From contig NC_036450.1 of NCBI RefSeq assembly GCF_002775205.1, positions 24,206,288-24,270,287 of the forward strand: 64,000 nt of DNA. Reading direction: 5' to 3'. The translations under genes and the position numbers were made by a program. This DNA is from Xiphophorus maculatus (lineage: Eukaryota > Chordata > Actinopteri > Cyprinodontiformes > Poeciliidae). The notes under the pieces are model-generated. The model saw only the letters and a program-made list of their open reading frames with translations. It was not told where the DNA came from and searched no databases. Within the stretch, counting starts at the first letter, position 1. The number at the start of each line of letters is the position of its first letter. Of this stretch, positions 47,001 to 59,000 are shown piece after piece.

Positions 47001-50000
47001 TCATATGACCACTTACCCAGAATGCCCATGTCATATCTGCCATTCTTCTTGGCTTCCTGGATCACTGCTGCCAGAGTGTCAGAGAAATACTGGAACAAGG
47101 CATTTTGCTGCTGGACCTCCATGCCCAATATCCGGTTCAGGAATTTCCCTATGTTGTTGTAGTCTGCAATGGAAAGTGTTCACTTTCATTTTGCTCTTTT
47201 TGTTGTTGTTTTGGATGAGGGATTCATTTACAATTTCAAAAATCACCTTTGTCCAGTGTAAGCACTCCAGATCTGTCCTCCACATTTATGAGGCCCACAC
47301 CTATCAGCCCACTCTGAATCTCTACAGAACAGAGACGATATTATTATTCAGTGAGCGAAAGGGGGGGACTAATGGTTTTTAAAGCGTGAAATCAAGAAAA
47401 TCCAACTTGTCACTTGTACCTCTGAAAAAATCCCCTTTGAAGTCTGAGGGTGGAGGCACCAGCGGAGCGTCAAGCTTTACTATCGACTTCATCACAATTT
47501 CCAGAGCGTTTCTGCCGTACTGCAGCGAAATCATGATGAGTCAGAGCGGCTCAAACAAAGCCCGAAACACATCCTCTAATAACACCAGCGTTACCTTGTT
47601 GTCAAAGTTGAACCTGCTCAGATCTCTAGTTTCCGTCGCCCGTCGGTCTCCGTGAGTGAGAGCCCCCTGACAGAAAGATCAAGTCATGTTGATTTTTATT
47701 TGCACATATTTTAACCACATTTATATAAGTTATAAACATATGAATGCGCCTACCAGGCTTTCCAGTCTTTTGGCAACAATGGATGCAAATCTTTGCTCTC
47801 CTGCAAGTTCTGATATGAGAAAGACGTACTCTGGAGCCGTGACCTGGTTTGATCTGTGTGTACGCCCTGTAGTAGAAAAACCTCTTTCAGTGAATGTTAT
47901 GTATACTTTTTTTTATTATTAATGCAACAGAACTATCAGATATTGTAGGTAAAAGAAAGGTTGAAATATGTAATCACCAAACTGCTGTATGGCTCTGTCT
48001 GCGCTCCACGGCAGCTCCAGGGTCATGTGGACTCTCCTCCTCTGGTTCTTCACGCGCCGATCGGCCTGCAGGGAAATGCCGGAGCTGGCCGCTTCCGAGA
48101 TGATGGCTATGTTCTGGTGGACAACAAAATGGCCGACATGTTACTTTAAAGAAAAAATAATAATTTGTGTGTGTAGTCTTTGCAAAATGTGACTAAAATA
48201 CCACATAGTGAAGTCAAATGTTTTACATAAACTTCAAATAATGTCTCGAACTCATTTTCCCAAATGACACGATGTTCTTCCAGTTGAAACTTTTTTTTTG
48301 TAACTTTATGCATTGAAGTCATTTGCAACTTTGTGTCGTCTTGTGAATCATGCACTTCTGTCAAGGTGTAAAAATGTTTTCCATCTGTCACCAGAACCAA
48401 TGTGGAGCAAGATGTTTTTATACACATAACATCTTCCCTCCCCCCCCCCCCAAAAAAAAACAAGGTACGAGGAATAGATTTGTATTTATTGAAGAGGTTT
48501 CTGCATTTGTCTCCACTTTGACTCAAACGTTAAGCATCCAGCTCAAATCAGAAAAACAATCAACCCCAAAATGCCAGAAACTGTTGGCCTTGCAAAGAAA
48601 TGATGCAAAGCTTTTTTTGTGTTTTGTATCTACAATTATTTATATTATTGCAGATGCAAAAAATATTTACAGTTTTGCTTTATTGTTGAGCAAACACAAA
48701 AGCTGCAAATTTTGTTTTTAAATATTTTTTGTGGCGTCTCCAACTACTTTCAACTTAATGATTTTGGCCCACATTACAAAAAGTTTGAAAATGAAAGTAA
48801 TCAGAGCAGTGGTATTTATCTCATAATTTACTGAAGAATCTTGGTTAATCTTCAAAACTGTATTAATATTGATTAAAGATCAAGTTCATAGCAGCTGGCA
48901 TTTAACCGAGCTAGATGAACAGGTTTGTGAATCTAAAAGTTGACCATTTGGAACATAACACTTCAGACTTAAGTGCTATTGAAACAGAGCGCTGATATTT
49001 GTCTTTTGATAAATTCATCTGGTAAAAATTAAAACTCATTTTACTGTCCTGTTCTAATATATAACACAGAACAGAAGAGAGCCCGAAGAGAACTAAGTTT
49101 GACCCCAGGTAACGGATCAGAGTCCTGTCCTCTACATTTGTAAACAATCAGTCCAAGTCACAAAGAGATTTAATCCAAAACATCCCATCTGGAGAGTGTT
49201 TGAATTAATGTCAAAAAATGCCATAAGTGGAAATTATTCAGTTATTGAGACCGCTGGTGTAAATGTTCTTTCATCAGCGTTTTGAAAATAATGCTCTCTT
49301 GCGAAAGTGTATTCCTGTGAAAAGAACATCCATAACATTTATATTCAAGTACATGTGATACTTATCCAGTTGGGAGTAGCCATGTGGAAAAAAGTTCTTG
49401 TAAAGTTCATAAAAAGCAGAAAGCTAGTAGGATTAAAATAAATTAAGAATATTTCATCCGGAAACAACTGATTATCTGTGTGTCATTTAAAGACTTTTTG
49501 GTCTTGTCTCTAAATAGCATAGCAATTGAGAATCGTTTTGAACCGGATTCAAAATGGGGAATCGGAACTGGAATCATTCAAATTCAAACAATTCGCAACC
49601 CAAATGACTAAACAGATGATCCTTCCTAAGAAACAACTTCAGATAAAACTGAACTACCGTTCAGTTTTAGTCATTTCCTTGAAGAAAAGTTTACATCAAT
49701 GCACATTACAATGGTCAAATGAACTTGCAGCTTTAAGAGGAACAAAAAAAGAATCCTTGAAGTGATGGCGTGTAAATATTGAACAAATAGAAACTCTTGT
49801 TTGATGATAATTTGAGCAGACAAGCTAAAAAATAAAAATGCTTAAAAAGCCCACATCTGTAGGAACCATCCGTAGGTTCCAGAATGACGACTGCCTTACC
49901 TTTTCTCCATCCATGAACCTCTGTTTCTCAGTCAGGTTGAGGATTTCTACAGGGACGTCCAGCTCAGAGCGGGACTCATAGGTGATGCTGCCGTCATCAT

Positions 50001-53000
50001 TACTGACCACGCGACCTTTACGACCGGTCATCTGAAGAGGAGAACAATTATGTTGCCTTACGAACAACAGCTCAGTTAAAACAGCAAAACCAAAGCAGTG
50101 TGTGACTCTAAAAGGCCGTTACCTCCGCCACGTTTTCCGGCCCTCCCAGCTCGTCGATCAGCTCGTCCAGGGTATTGGGAGGCAGATCTTCTGCCAACCC
50201 CTCCAGTTGTTCCAGCAGCTGTTTCTTCATTTTCTGGGCAAGTTCCACCGAGTCCTGACTCGTTAGGCAGCTTTCCTGGCTCTCTGTCTTAACTTGAAAC
50301 GAATTCAGGAAAACGTTCATTTCCAGAAGACTTTTTCGCAGGATTAAGACTTTGCTGTATACGAGGCAACGTGCTCACCGGTAGCAGGAGTGAGGGGGGC
50401 GTTCACTGAGGCGGTGAAACCTGGCCTGGTGGAGCCCAGCCCCGAGGCTAACAAGGCACTTTGAATTGAGTCCGGATCAATACTCTTCCTCCTTTTCTTC
50501 TTCTTCTCCTTCTTCCCTTTCTTTGGCTCCTTTCTGATTAGCCAAGGATCTGAAAAAATGGGGCAGCAGACATAGTTTTAACTCAAGGTTTCATCAACTC
50601 AAATTTAAGACTTTTTAAGGCCATCATGAAAGGAATTTAAGACCCGTCTCACGACAAATGTAAAAAAAGAAAAATAATCATAAATAAATAAATCGTATGG
50701 GCTGACAGAAGAAGTAAGCCAATGCCGAAGACGATCATCGTACAGATGTTCTTAAACTCTTCCTGAACTCACCGTCCTCCTCATCGTCATCAGACTCGTC
50801 TCTGAATGGATTGAAATCATCGTCTTCGTCTCCTGAGCTGATAGACTTGAAGCTGTCGTCGCTGTCTTTCCCAGACTCTCTGTCCGATTCCTCGGACTCG
50901 CTCTCCTCTGAACTCGTACCGGACAGGCCCCCATGCTTGCGAGGCTTCTTTTTAGGCTGTTTTTTGGCCTCTGAACCTGGAGCGACAGGGAATGATAGCC
51001 GTGTTAGACACAGCTGTAATTCCCAAACAAGCAGCTTGCTGGTTTGCAGATTATTTGGAAAAGAATAATAATAAATCACATTTTTATAACACTTTTTCAG
51101 ACACCTAAAGATGATTAATAGACACTTAGATAGAATACGATCGGTACACAAAAACAACAAATGTGTACCTCAAGGCTCTGTATTAGGGCCTATTTTGCTC
51201 ATAATTTACATTACTGTCCTATGTAATAATCCATCAACTGCTTTTACGCAGATGATTATGTTATTTACTATGGTTCTCATTCAATTGCTCAGTTATCTAA
51301 ATTTCAACAGGCTGTGTTTGGTGAAGGGCAGGTTCGCCTTGAGCTACAATCAGATTTCAAATGATGAAAAATCTAAAAGAACGCTTTTACTCTCCAAATA
51401 TTCCTGTTCCCTTTTAGACTACCCCTCTAGTAACAACTGCCCACGGTAAAATGTGAGAGGCTCACCAGTTACAAGTACCTGAGATTATTATTATTGATGA
51501 GCTTTCTTGTAAACTTCATGTGAAACATTTCATCTCCAAATTAAGGTTGAAGCTTGGTTTATACTACAGAAACAAATCATGTTTCTCCCTCTGATCACAG
51601 AATGACTTTCTTGTACATGCTTGCTTATTACTACTGCGATTTATTGTCAAATTGTTTGCATTTTTAAATTTTTCTAATATCTACTTTCGTTATTCCTATG
51701 TATTTGTGTGCGCTGCCGTCTTTCTTGGCCAGACCAAGTCATGGACTCAAGAGTCTAAACGCTTGTCAAAGAGATCACACTGGATCTGGTTTAATAAAGG
51801 TTTTATAATAAAAACAAATATGTAAAAACAAATTCTCATGCATCCTATTCTTGGATTTATTTAATGTTATTTGTGCTACCTTTTCTCTTCTTTCCCTTTT
51901 GTTCCGGCTGTGCTGCATTCTCAGCAGGAGAGGGAGTTTTTTTTGCAGAGAGGTCGATGCCTAACAGGCTGTAAAGCTTCTGTCTGTCTGGAGCTGGGAA
52001 GTGCTTCTCTATCAGGGACTGCAGCACACCTCTGCAATAATAATAAAAAAAGAAAAGTCACGGTATTGAAGCCACAATATTACATTGACATTTTTCTCAG
52101 AAAGTTTTCCTTTGTCCTCACTTTGCTGTTGACACAAAGTCGTTGAGCTCTCCTCCTCCTTCCTCCAAGGCTTCCAGTGTTCTCGCCTCACCAGTGGACT
52201 GCAGACCGATCACCACACACTGCAGAGAAAACAGAAGCTCACATGCTTAAACACAGAGGATAACAACTCATTTTTAAGGAAAACCAGTGAATTTCTCCCA
52301 TTTCCTTTAACAAAAAAAATTATTGTTGAGGCTGCATGTTCCCCAGGTGATTTTACCTTTCCGTTCTGAACTTCCTCTCTGGCTAACTGGACCACCCGGC
52401 GGACTTTGGAGGCAATGCAGAGATATTTGAAGAACCTCTGATGGGCGGACCAGAACTGACCCCACATGGACTTCTTCATGCGCTGCTCTGCTTCCATGAG
52501 GTTGGCAGCTTGTTGGAACTTCTCGCGTGCGTTAACCCACTGTGATGCACGAAGAGACGGATTCAGTTTGTACACCATTGTTGGATGCAGCAAACTAATG
52601 CAAAGTGCTCCAACTTAGAGACTCAAACAATCTGCTTAGTTAATTGTAGATTAATGGTTTATTAGATTAAAATTAGTTCCAATCGAAGAGTGAGTTTTTA
52701 TTTGGATTTTTGTACTTAGTGGGACAAAAATCCAAACAAATAAATGTTTGCACTCAAGAGTCTAAACGCTTCTTTGGTGTTTTAAGCTTAGCAGCCTGAA
52801 TAGCCAGCATAAATAAATGGTTAGGTATAAAGGTTCCATCCCTGGATGACTGGAACCAGATCATATGTGGTTTATATAGGATGGGAAGAATTACTTTAAG
52901 GTACATTGCACTTTGCAAAATTTGAAAAGATTTGGGTTAAATGTAAAAAGATTCTTGTGGTAAATTGTCCAGAATTTGGAACTCTGTACAAATTTGTATT

Positions 53001-56000
53001 GTAATTTGAGTTATTTAATATTACGTGTACATCACCACTCCTTTTTTATTTCATTGTAATTTTTGTTCATGCAAGTTTAGCTATGTTAAGGAAAACCAAA
53101 TTTGAAAAAAAGGTTTAAAAAAAATGTGTTGCAAATTAATCACATCTGCTTAGTCCGTCTTTCAGTGTTGTAGTTCGGCCTCCATCCAGTAGATGGGGCC
53201 ACTGTTCGTGTTGGAGCGGAGCCAGTCGACACAGAAGCAAAGGCCTGGTCCCAATGCTCAGTGCGCACCCTGTACCCCTCTGAAGTGTGGATTCAGTCAA
53301 GTGCATATAGGGGTTCGAGTGCGCAGGTTTACAAGCATGCTAAAATGTGAGAATTGGGACGGTACGCTCCTGTGTCGTTACTTTGATATCCAAAATGGCG
53401 GGACTGGTCACCGTTTAGGCATTTGTGCTGCTAAAAAGTACAACTACAACAAACATTCTAAATGTACAGTAAAGGTATTTTTGCTTTCCTAAATCGTTGC
53501 TGGAGATATTTGGCTGAAATGTGTTTTGTTATGACTTGTTGGATACAGTAAATTCTATGTAATCACACAAGTTCAGTAGAGTGAAACAAAAATTATTTCA
53601 ATACTTTACTTTTGAAAACTGATTTTAGAGTATTTTTCTGCAACAAAATAATCATCAGCTTTTTCTGTGAACTTTGCCATATTTCCAAGATGATCAAAAA
53701 TACGCATTAAAATGTACTAATATTCAATTTAACAGTCTGTGATTTTACATGTTTTTTTTTACTCATAAAACCATCTCTTTTATGCAGCTAAAAGTTAGTT
53801 ACCCATAAAGGGGAGTTAATAAAGATCAAGTTAAGGACAAACATATGTAAAAAAAATACTAATAATAATAATAAAAAAAGAGAGAAAAAGACCTGATGCT
53901 ACATTGTGAAAAATAAAAAGACTAAGGGCACTGAAATGTCATTTTTAAAAGAAACTATGAATATTGTAACTTTATAGACCAAAAATGTTACAAAAAAATT
54001 CATCAGAAACTCTGACATCAGTTTTCTTCCCCTCTAGTCTGAGAAGAAAACATTTGTTTAAAAATCATGATGATATCTCTAAAGGAAAATAAGGATCAAA
54101 CAGCTTTCTATTCCTCTCTCACAAAAACTTAAGATCTTAATTTCATAATTATATATGAAGTTTTCCCTGTAATGACATCATGCAAAGGAAAATCAAAAAT
54201 ATCAATTCCTGTGCGTTTTGTGACTGAGATTTTAAGACAATACACTTTTTTTCAGTAGCAACTTCATTGATGTTTTTAGAAAGATTTACAAAAGTGGATA
54301 TTACACAAGAACTCTATTCCATCCAAGTTTTAATATAGTAAAATTTGGTCTAACAGGGGATGAAGAGTTAAATTGTGATATTAACAATTTAATGGAGGTG
54401 ATTTTTAGGGGGGGGAAATCACCTCCATTTTTAAAATTAAATAATTTCGTTTAAAAGACTGCTTAAACGTTGCAACATCACAAAAGGCCAATCTGGATAC
54501 CAATATGGTAATTTCTTAACTTAAGATTTGAAATTTGTCTTGCATTTGTAACATTTTGTTTTATTTTCCTCACAGTTTGTGATTATTTTTTATTTCTTCT
54601 TTTTTCCCCGCTCATTTTATCATATCAAACTTTTTTTTATTACTAATGTGTGCCTTGTCACGCTGTTTTCTTTGAATTTTCTACAAAGACGGGGAAAAAA
54701 ACAACAAAATATTGCCATAAATCGCCTTTTAACTCAAAACGTCACATGCAGCAATGAGTTGTGGGTAATACACTTCCCCAAAGTCCGCCTGGATGCGGAC
54801 TCAGTGTAAGGGCGGAAATAGGACCCAAAATAGGCGAGGTGGAGGGCGGATGTGGATAATGTGGGACACATTACGCACTCAAACCCATCAACATGAACGC
54901 GCATTTGAAGGACAGGAGGGCGGAACGAGGGCGGGAATGCGAGTATTGGGACCGGGCCAAAGAAGGTGAAGCCATACCAGACGGAGAAAGAGAAACAGTC
55001 CTAACATGCAAAATGCATTTTATCAGATTTTAATTTAAAATATAAAGCAGAGGGGATAACATAGAAAAATGATCACATCATGGGAAAAAAAATTAAAATG
55101 ATGCTGCCAATAGGCACAGCTGATGGCTGTCCTCCACTAGCAACTAGAGATGCTACTTCTGCATGAATATCTCCGTTTCACATAATTTTTTTTATCTTTT
55201 ATTTTTCTATTCAGCAACCAGATTCTTGTGTTACATTATTAAGCTTATACACGTTTATAAATTATGAGAAAGCCATATTTTTCTGTTTATTTAGTCAGTA
55301 TTTGATACAGCTGACAAAATTATATAAAAATATTTTGTTTTTATTAATTCAACGTATTATGAAAAATTTAGGCCTTTCTGATCTGGAAAGGCAGTCAATC
55401 TTCTTGATGGAGAAAACCGAGGTTTTTACGAAAACGGACGCTTCTCAATTAATTGTTAGTCGATCGATTAGATCAGTGGTTCTCAAACTTTTTTCAGTGA
55501 TGTACCCCCTTAAAAATATATTTTTAGTCAAGTACCCCCTGACACTGGCAAAACATTTTTGGAACAAAAAAGAGGTACAGTGCCTTCTTTTTCACTTTAT
55601 CTATACTTTCAGCAGCATTGCTGCTACGCTTTAGCCACGTCTCCATAGATACAGTGTAATCATGATAACGACAAGTCGTTGACGAGTGCCCTGGGTCCGT
55701 GGGTCAAACTAACTTGGTGGGGGGGTCCGTTTTATTTTAAAGGATATTGAAACTAAATACTGAATATAAAATTCAGTGCATGAACACACATTTATATTTT
55801 ATCAAACTTTTTACAAAATAATTTTTCCCAAGACTTATTATGAGGAGCCTACTGATTTTTTAAAGATATTTTGAAAAGCTTCACGTACCCCCTGCAGTAC
55901 CTCCACGTACCCCCATTTGAGAACCACTGGATTAGATCAATCAACTATAGATTAACTCATTCATTGATAACTTGCATCCCTAATTCAAATGATTTGTTTT

Positions 56001-59000
56001 ACTTACCAGCCTCACAGACTTGTTGTACATGTTGATGTACTGCTGAGTTAGAGGGACTTCTTCAATCTTGAAAGTCACGCCTGTAAAACTTAACTGTCTG
56101 GCTATGTACATCCCTCTGAGTTTCATGTCCATAGCAACTATTTCCATGGCACCAACACCTCTGGAAGTAAAGAAAGAAAGTGCAGGTTTAAGTGTTTAGA
56201 AGACCTTTCAAATGGAAAACATTTTTAAATAAATGCTACTATAAAAATTAAAAAAAACTCCTACCTGCGTTCAACTGCTTGGATAAAGTTGCCAAACTCT
56301 CTAAACGGCGTTTTATGACCCCATATTCCCAGCCGGTTCATGTACGCCATGTTTCGTGGCTCAGAGGCTCCTGGATGATGCGTGGAAATGAAAAATGACA
56401 TATCAGTATTTAATTTCTGCAGAAATTCACGAGTTTGGTTGGCAAACCATTTGATTCTGTCCACTAACCGGTAGCGCTGGCATACACAACCCGAGCTTTG
56501 GGAAGTTTGTTCTGCAGCTCCAAAACAGCGAGGCCAGTCTTAGTCGGCTTGGAGGAGCCGATGGGACAAACGTTTTTAGCTTTGTGACATTCATCAAAGA
56601 CAATCTACAGACAACCTGTTAAAGAAAGTCACACCTTTTTTTTTAAATGTTGATTTAAATACACCAATTATTCACATGTATAGACATATTTTTTAAAATC
56701 AGTATATTCAAATGCAGTAATGAATGTGAGGAAGGATACAACTCCATCAAAGTCTTCCCCACACCAGTGGAGAAGTTGTTGAAATCTGGTCTTGTACTTC
56801 CCTCCTGACTGGCTCTCTCCTATCAAAGATGAGTAGGTGGCGAAGATCACCCCTTTCTTCACACTCCCATTGTGTTTGGAGGAGATTTTGCCGTATTTAA
56901 ACTAAAAATGATAAAACTTTTAGTCTTCTTTTAAATAAAAGTCAGCATTTCAAATTGCTACTGTTTAGGGCAGGAGTGTCAAACTCCAGTCCTCAAGGGC
57001 CGGTGTCCTGCACCACACCTGAATAGAATAATTAGGTCATTAGCAAGGCTCTGGAGAACTGATCTACACAAGGAGGAAGTAATTAAGCCATTTCATTTCA
57101 AGGTTTTGTATCTGTGGCACATCTAAATACTGCAGGACAGCGGCCCTTCGGGACTGGAGTTTGACACCTGTGGTTTAGGGTATAAATTTTAAATCCTACC
57201 TTGTTTAGTGAATGGACCTGGATATTCTTGGCGCCAATGTCCCTCAAATCCCTTTCAGCGTCATACTTTAAATCATTAGAGACACTAAACCTAAACAGAG
57301 GACACAATGTATGTTTAGGAAAGAAAATGCACAAAACCATTAGGAGTTTTAAAACAAACATTTTTTTTTTCAATGAGGGAGTTCTTCAAGACAAAATTCA
57401 AATTCAAATCAAAAATACTTTACTGATCCCCCAAAGAGAAATGAATTAAAATAGAAATCTCTCAGGTTATTTACCAAAGTGATCTCTTTCTGCCCAGAAG
57501 GTAGTTCTCATAAATGATCCCTGCGATAGTCCGGCCTTTCCCCACACCGGCTCCGTCTCCAATCAAATAGGCAGCTCGGTCGCCGTTGGGTAGGAATGTC
57601 TCATGTTGCTGTAGCACAATTAGAAAACAATTGAGCAAATGAAAAAAATCGGGAAGAGAAGTGGTAATTTTTCAGAATAGCAACAGCCATTAGGAAGGGG
57701 ATGATTTATGTAGTAATTCTAATGAATGATTGCGCAGTTGTATAAACTTGTTACATTTGTGTTGTGCGACTTTTCAGGAAGCGATTGATTATTAGTCACA
57801 CATGAAATTAGGGCTGCAACTAAATCAATTGTTCTGGAGATTAATCGGATGCAAAAACTTTCACATTCTGCAGATTTTTCATTGAATTATGACGCAGGTC
57901 TCATCAATGACATAAAAGTCGGAAAAAATGCAACATGACCGCTCTGACTGAAACGCTTTGAAAACAATCCGATTTAGTAGCACATGTGGAAAAGGGACAG
58001 ATTGAAATTTTTTTGAGTCAAAATATCAGAATCGGGCCGTCCAGACTGCAGTGAAAAAGTCAGATATAGTTCGCATACGGGGGAGGGAGAGAAAAAAAGC
58101 CAAATTTGAGTCACATTTGCCTGCTGTGTGAAATCAAAGCTCACTCCAACATCTGTGCAATCTAAAAGTTGCACAGATGTTGGAGAGAGCTTTAACTGAT
58201 TCAATATGCCTCATTGTCTATGACCCTTACTGTAGTGATAGGACCGGATCTAACCTTTTGTTCTAAATGTCAGAGACCACGACATCATAAGACCTATAAA
58301 ATACAGGCTGGATCCAATGTCAGGTGTAACAGTCTCAGTAATGTATACATTGTCTGAGTTTGAGAAATGTAGAATATGGAAGCAGCTGTTGCTTTACATA
58401 CTGTAAAACTTTTTTTTTTAAATTATTTTTATAGGAGACACAAACTCTCTTATGTGATCTGGCTGATGTAATGGACCCTGCTTACCTGAGCAGCATATGT
58501 GATGGCCTCTAGCTGCAGTGCTGACAAGCAGCCCCGATCAATGACTTCCTCTGGGATGGACAGTCTGTACCAAACATCTGGAGGGCTGACGCTGGACAGA
58601 GAGCTGGTCTCCACCACAGGATCCGGATGCCTCAGGCCAATCTTTACTGCGTGGACAAGGTCAAAGTGTCGTCAGTTCATGTTTCACAAAAAGTGATTAT
58701 GAAATAAAATTTACCTTGACCTAAAATGTTTGAGAATTATGTCACATGTTCTGGATGTTTTGTCAAGTTTTTCTCATTAAAATTAGTGGCTGAATTGTTC
58801 TGCTCAGAGTTCAAGATACCTGGATAAATATGACAAGGCATTTTTTTTTAATTAAATGATGTTTCAGCTTTGTGGAAAAAAGGGACCATCTCATCTTTGT
58901 AAGATGATGAATCCTAATTTGAAGGGGGGGAAAACATGACTTTTAACACTCTATATTCTTACATTTCATAGGCATGTACTCTGCATACGTCTCTGCGTGA

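Noticed and set aside
53193..53492. 99-codon plus-strand frame
   Set aside because: Straddles the left end of a DNA transposon; no transposase motif.
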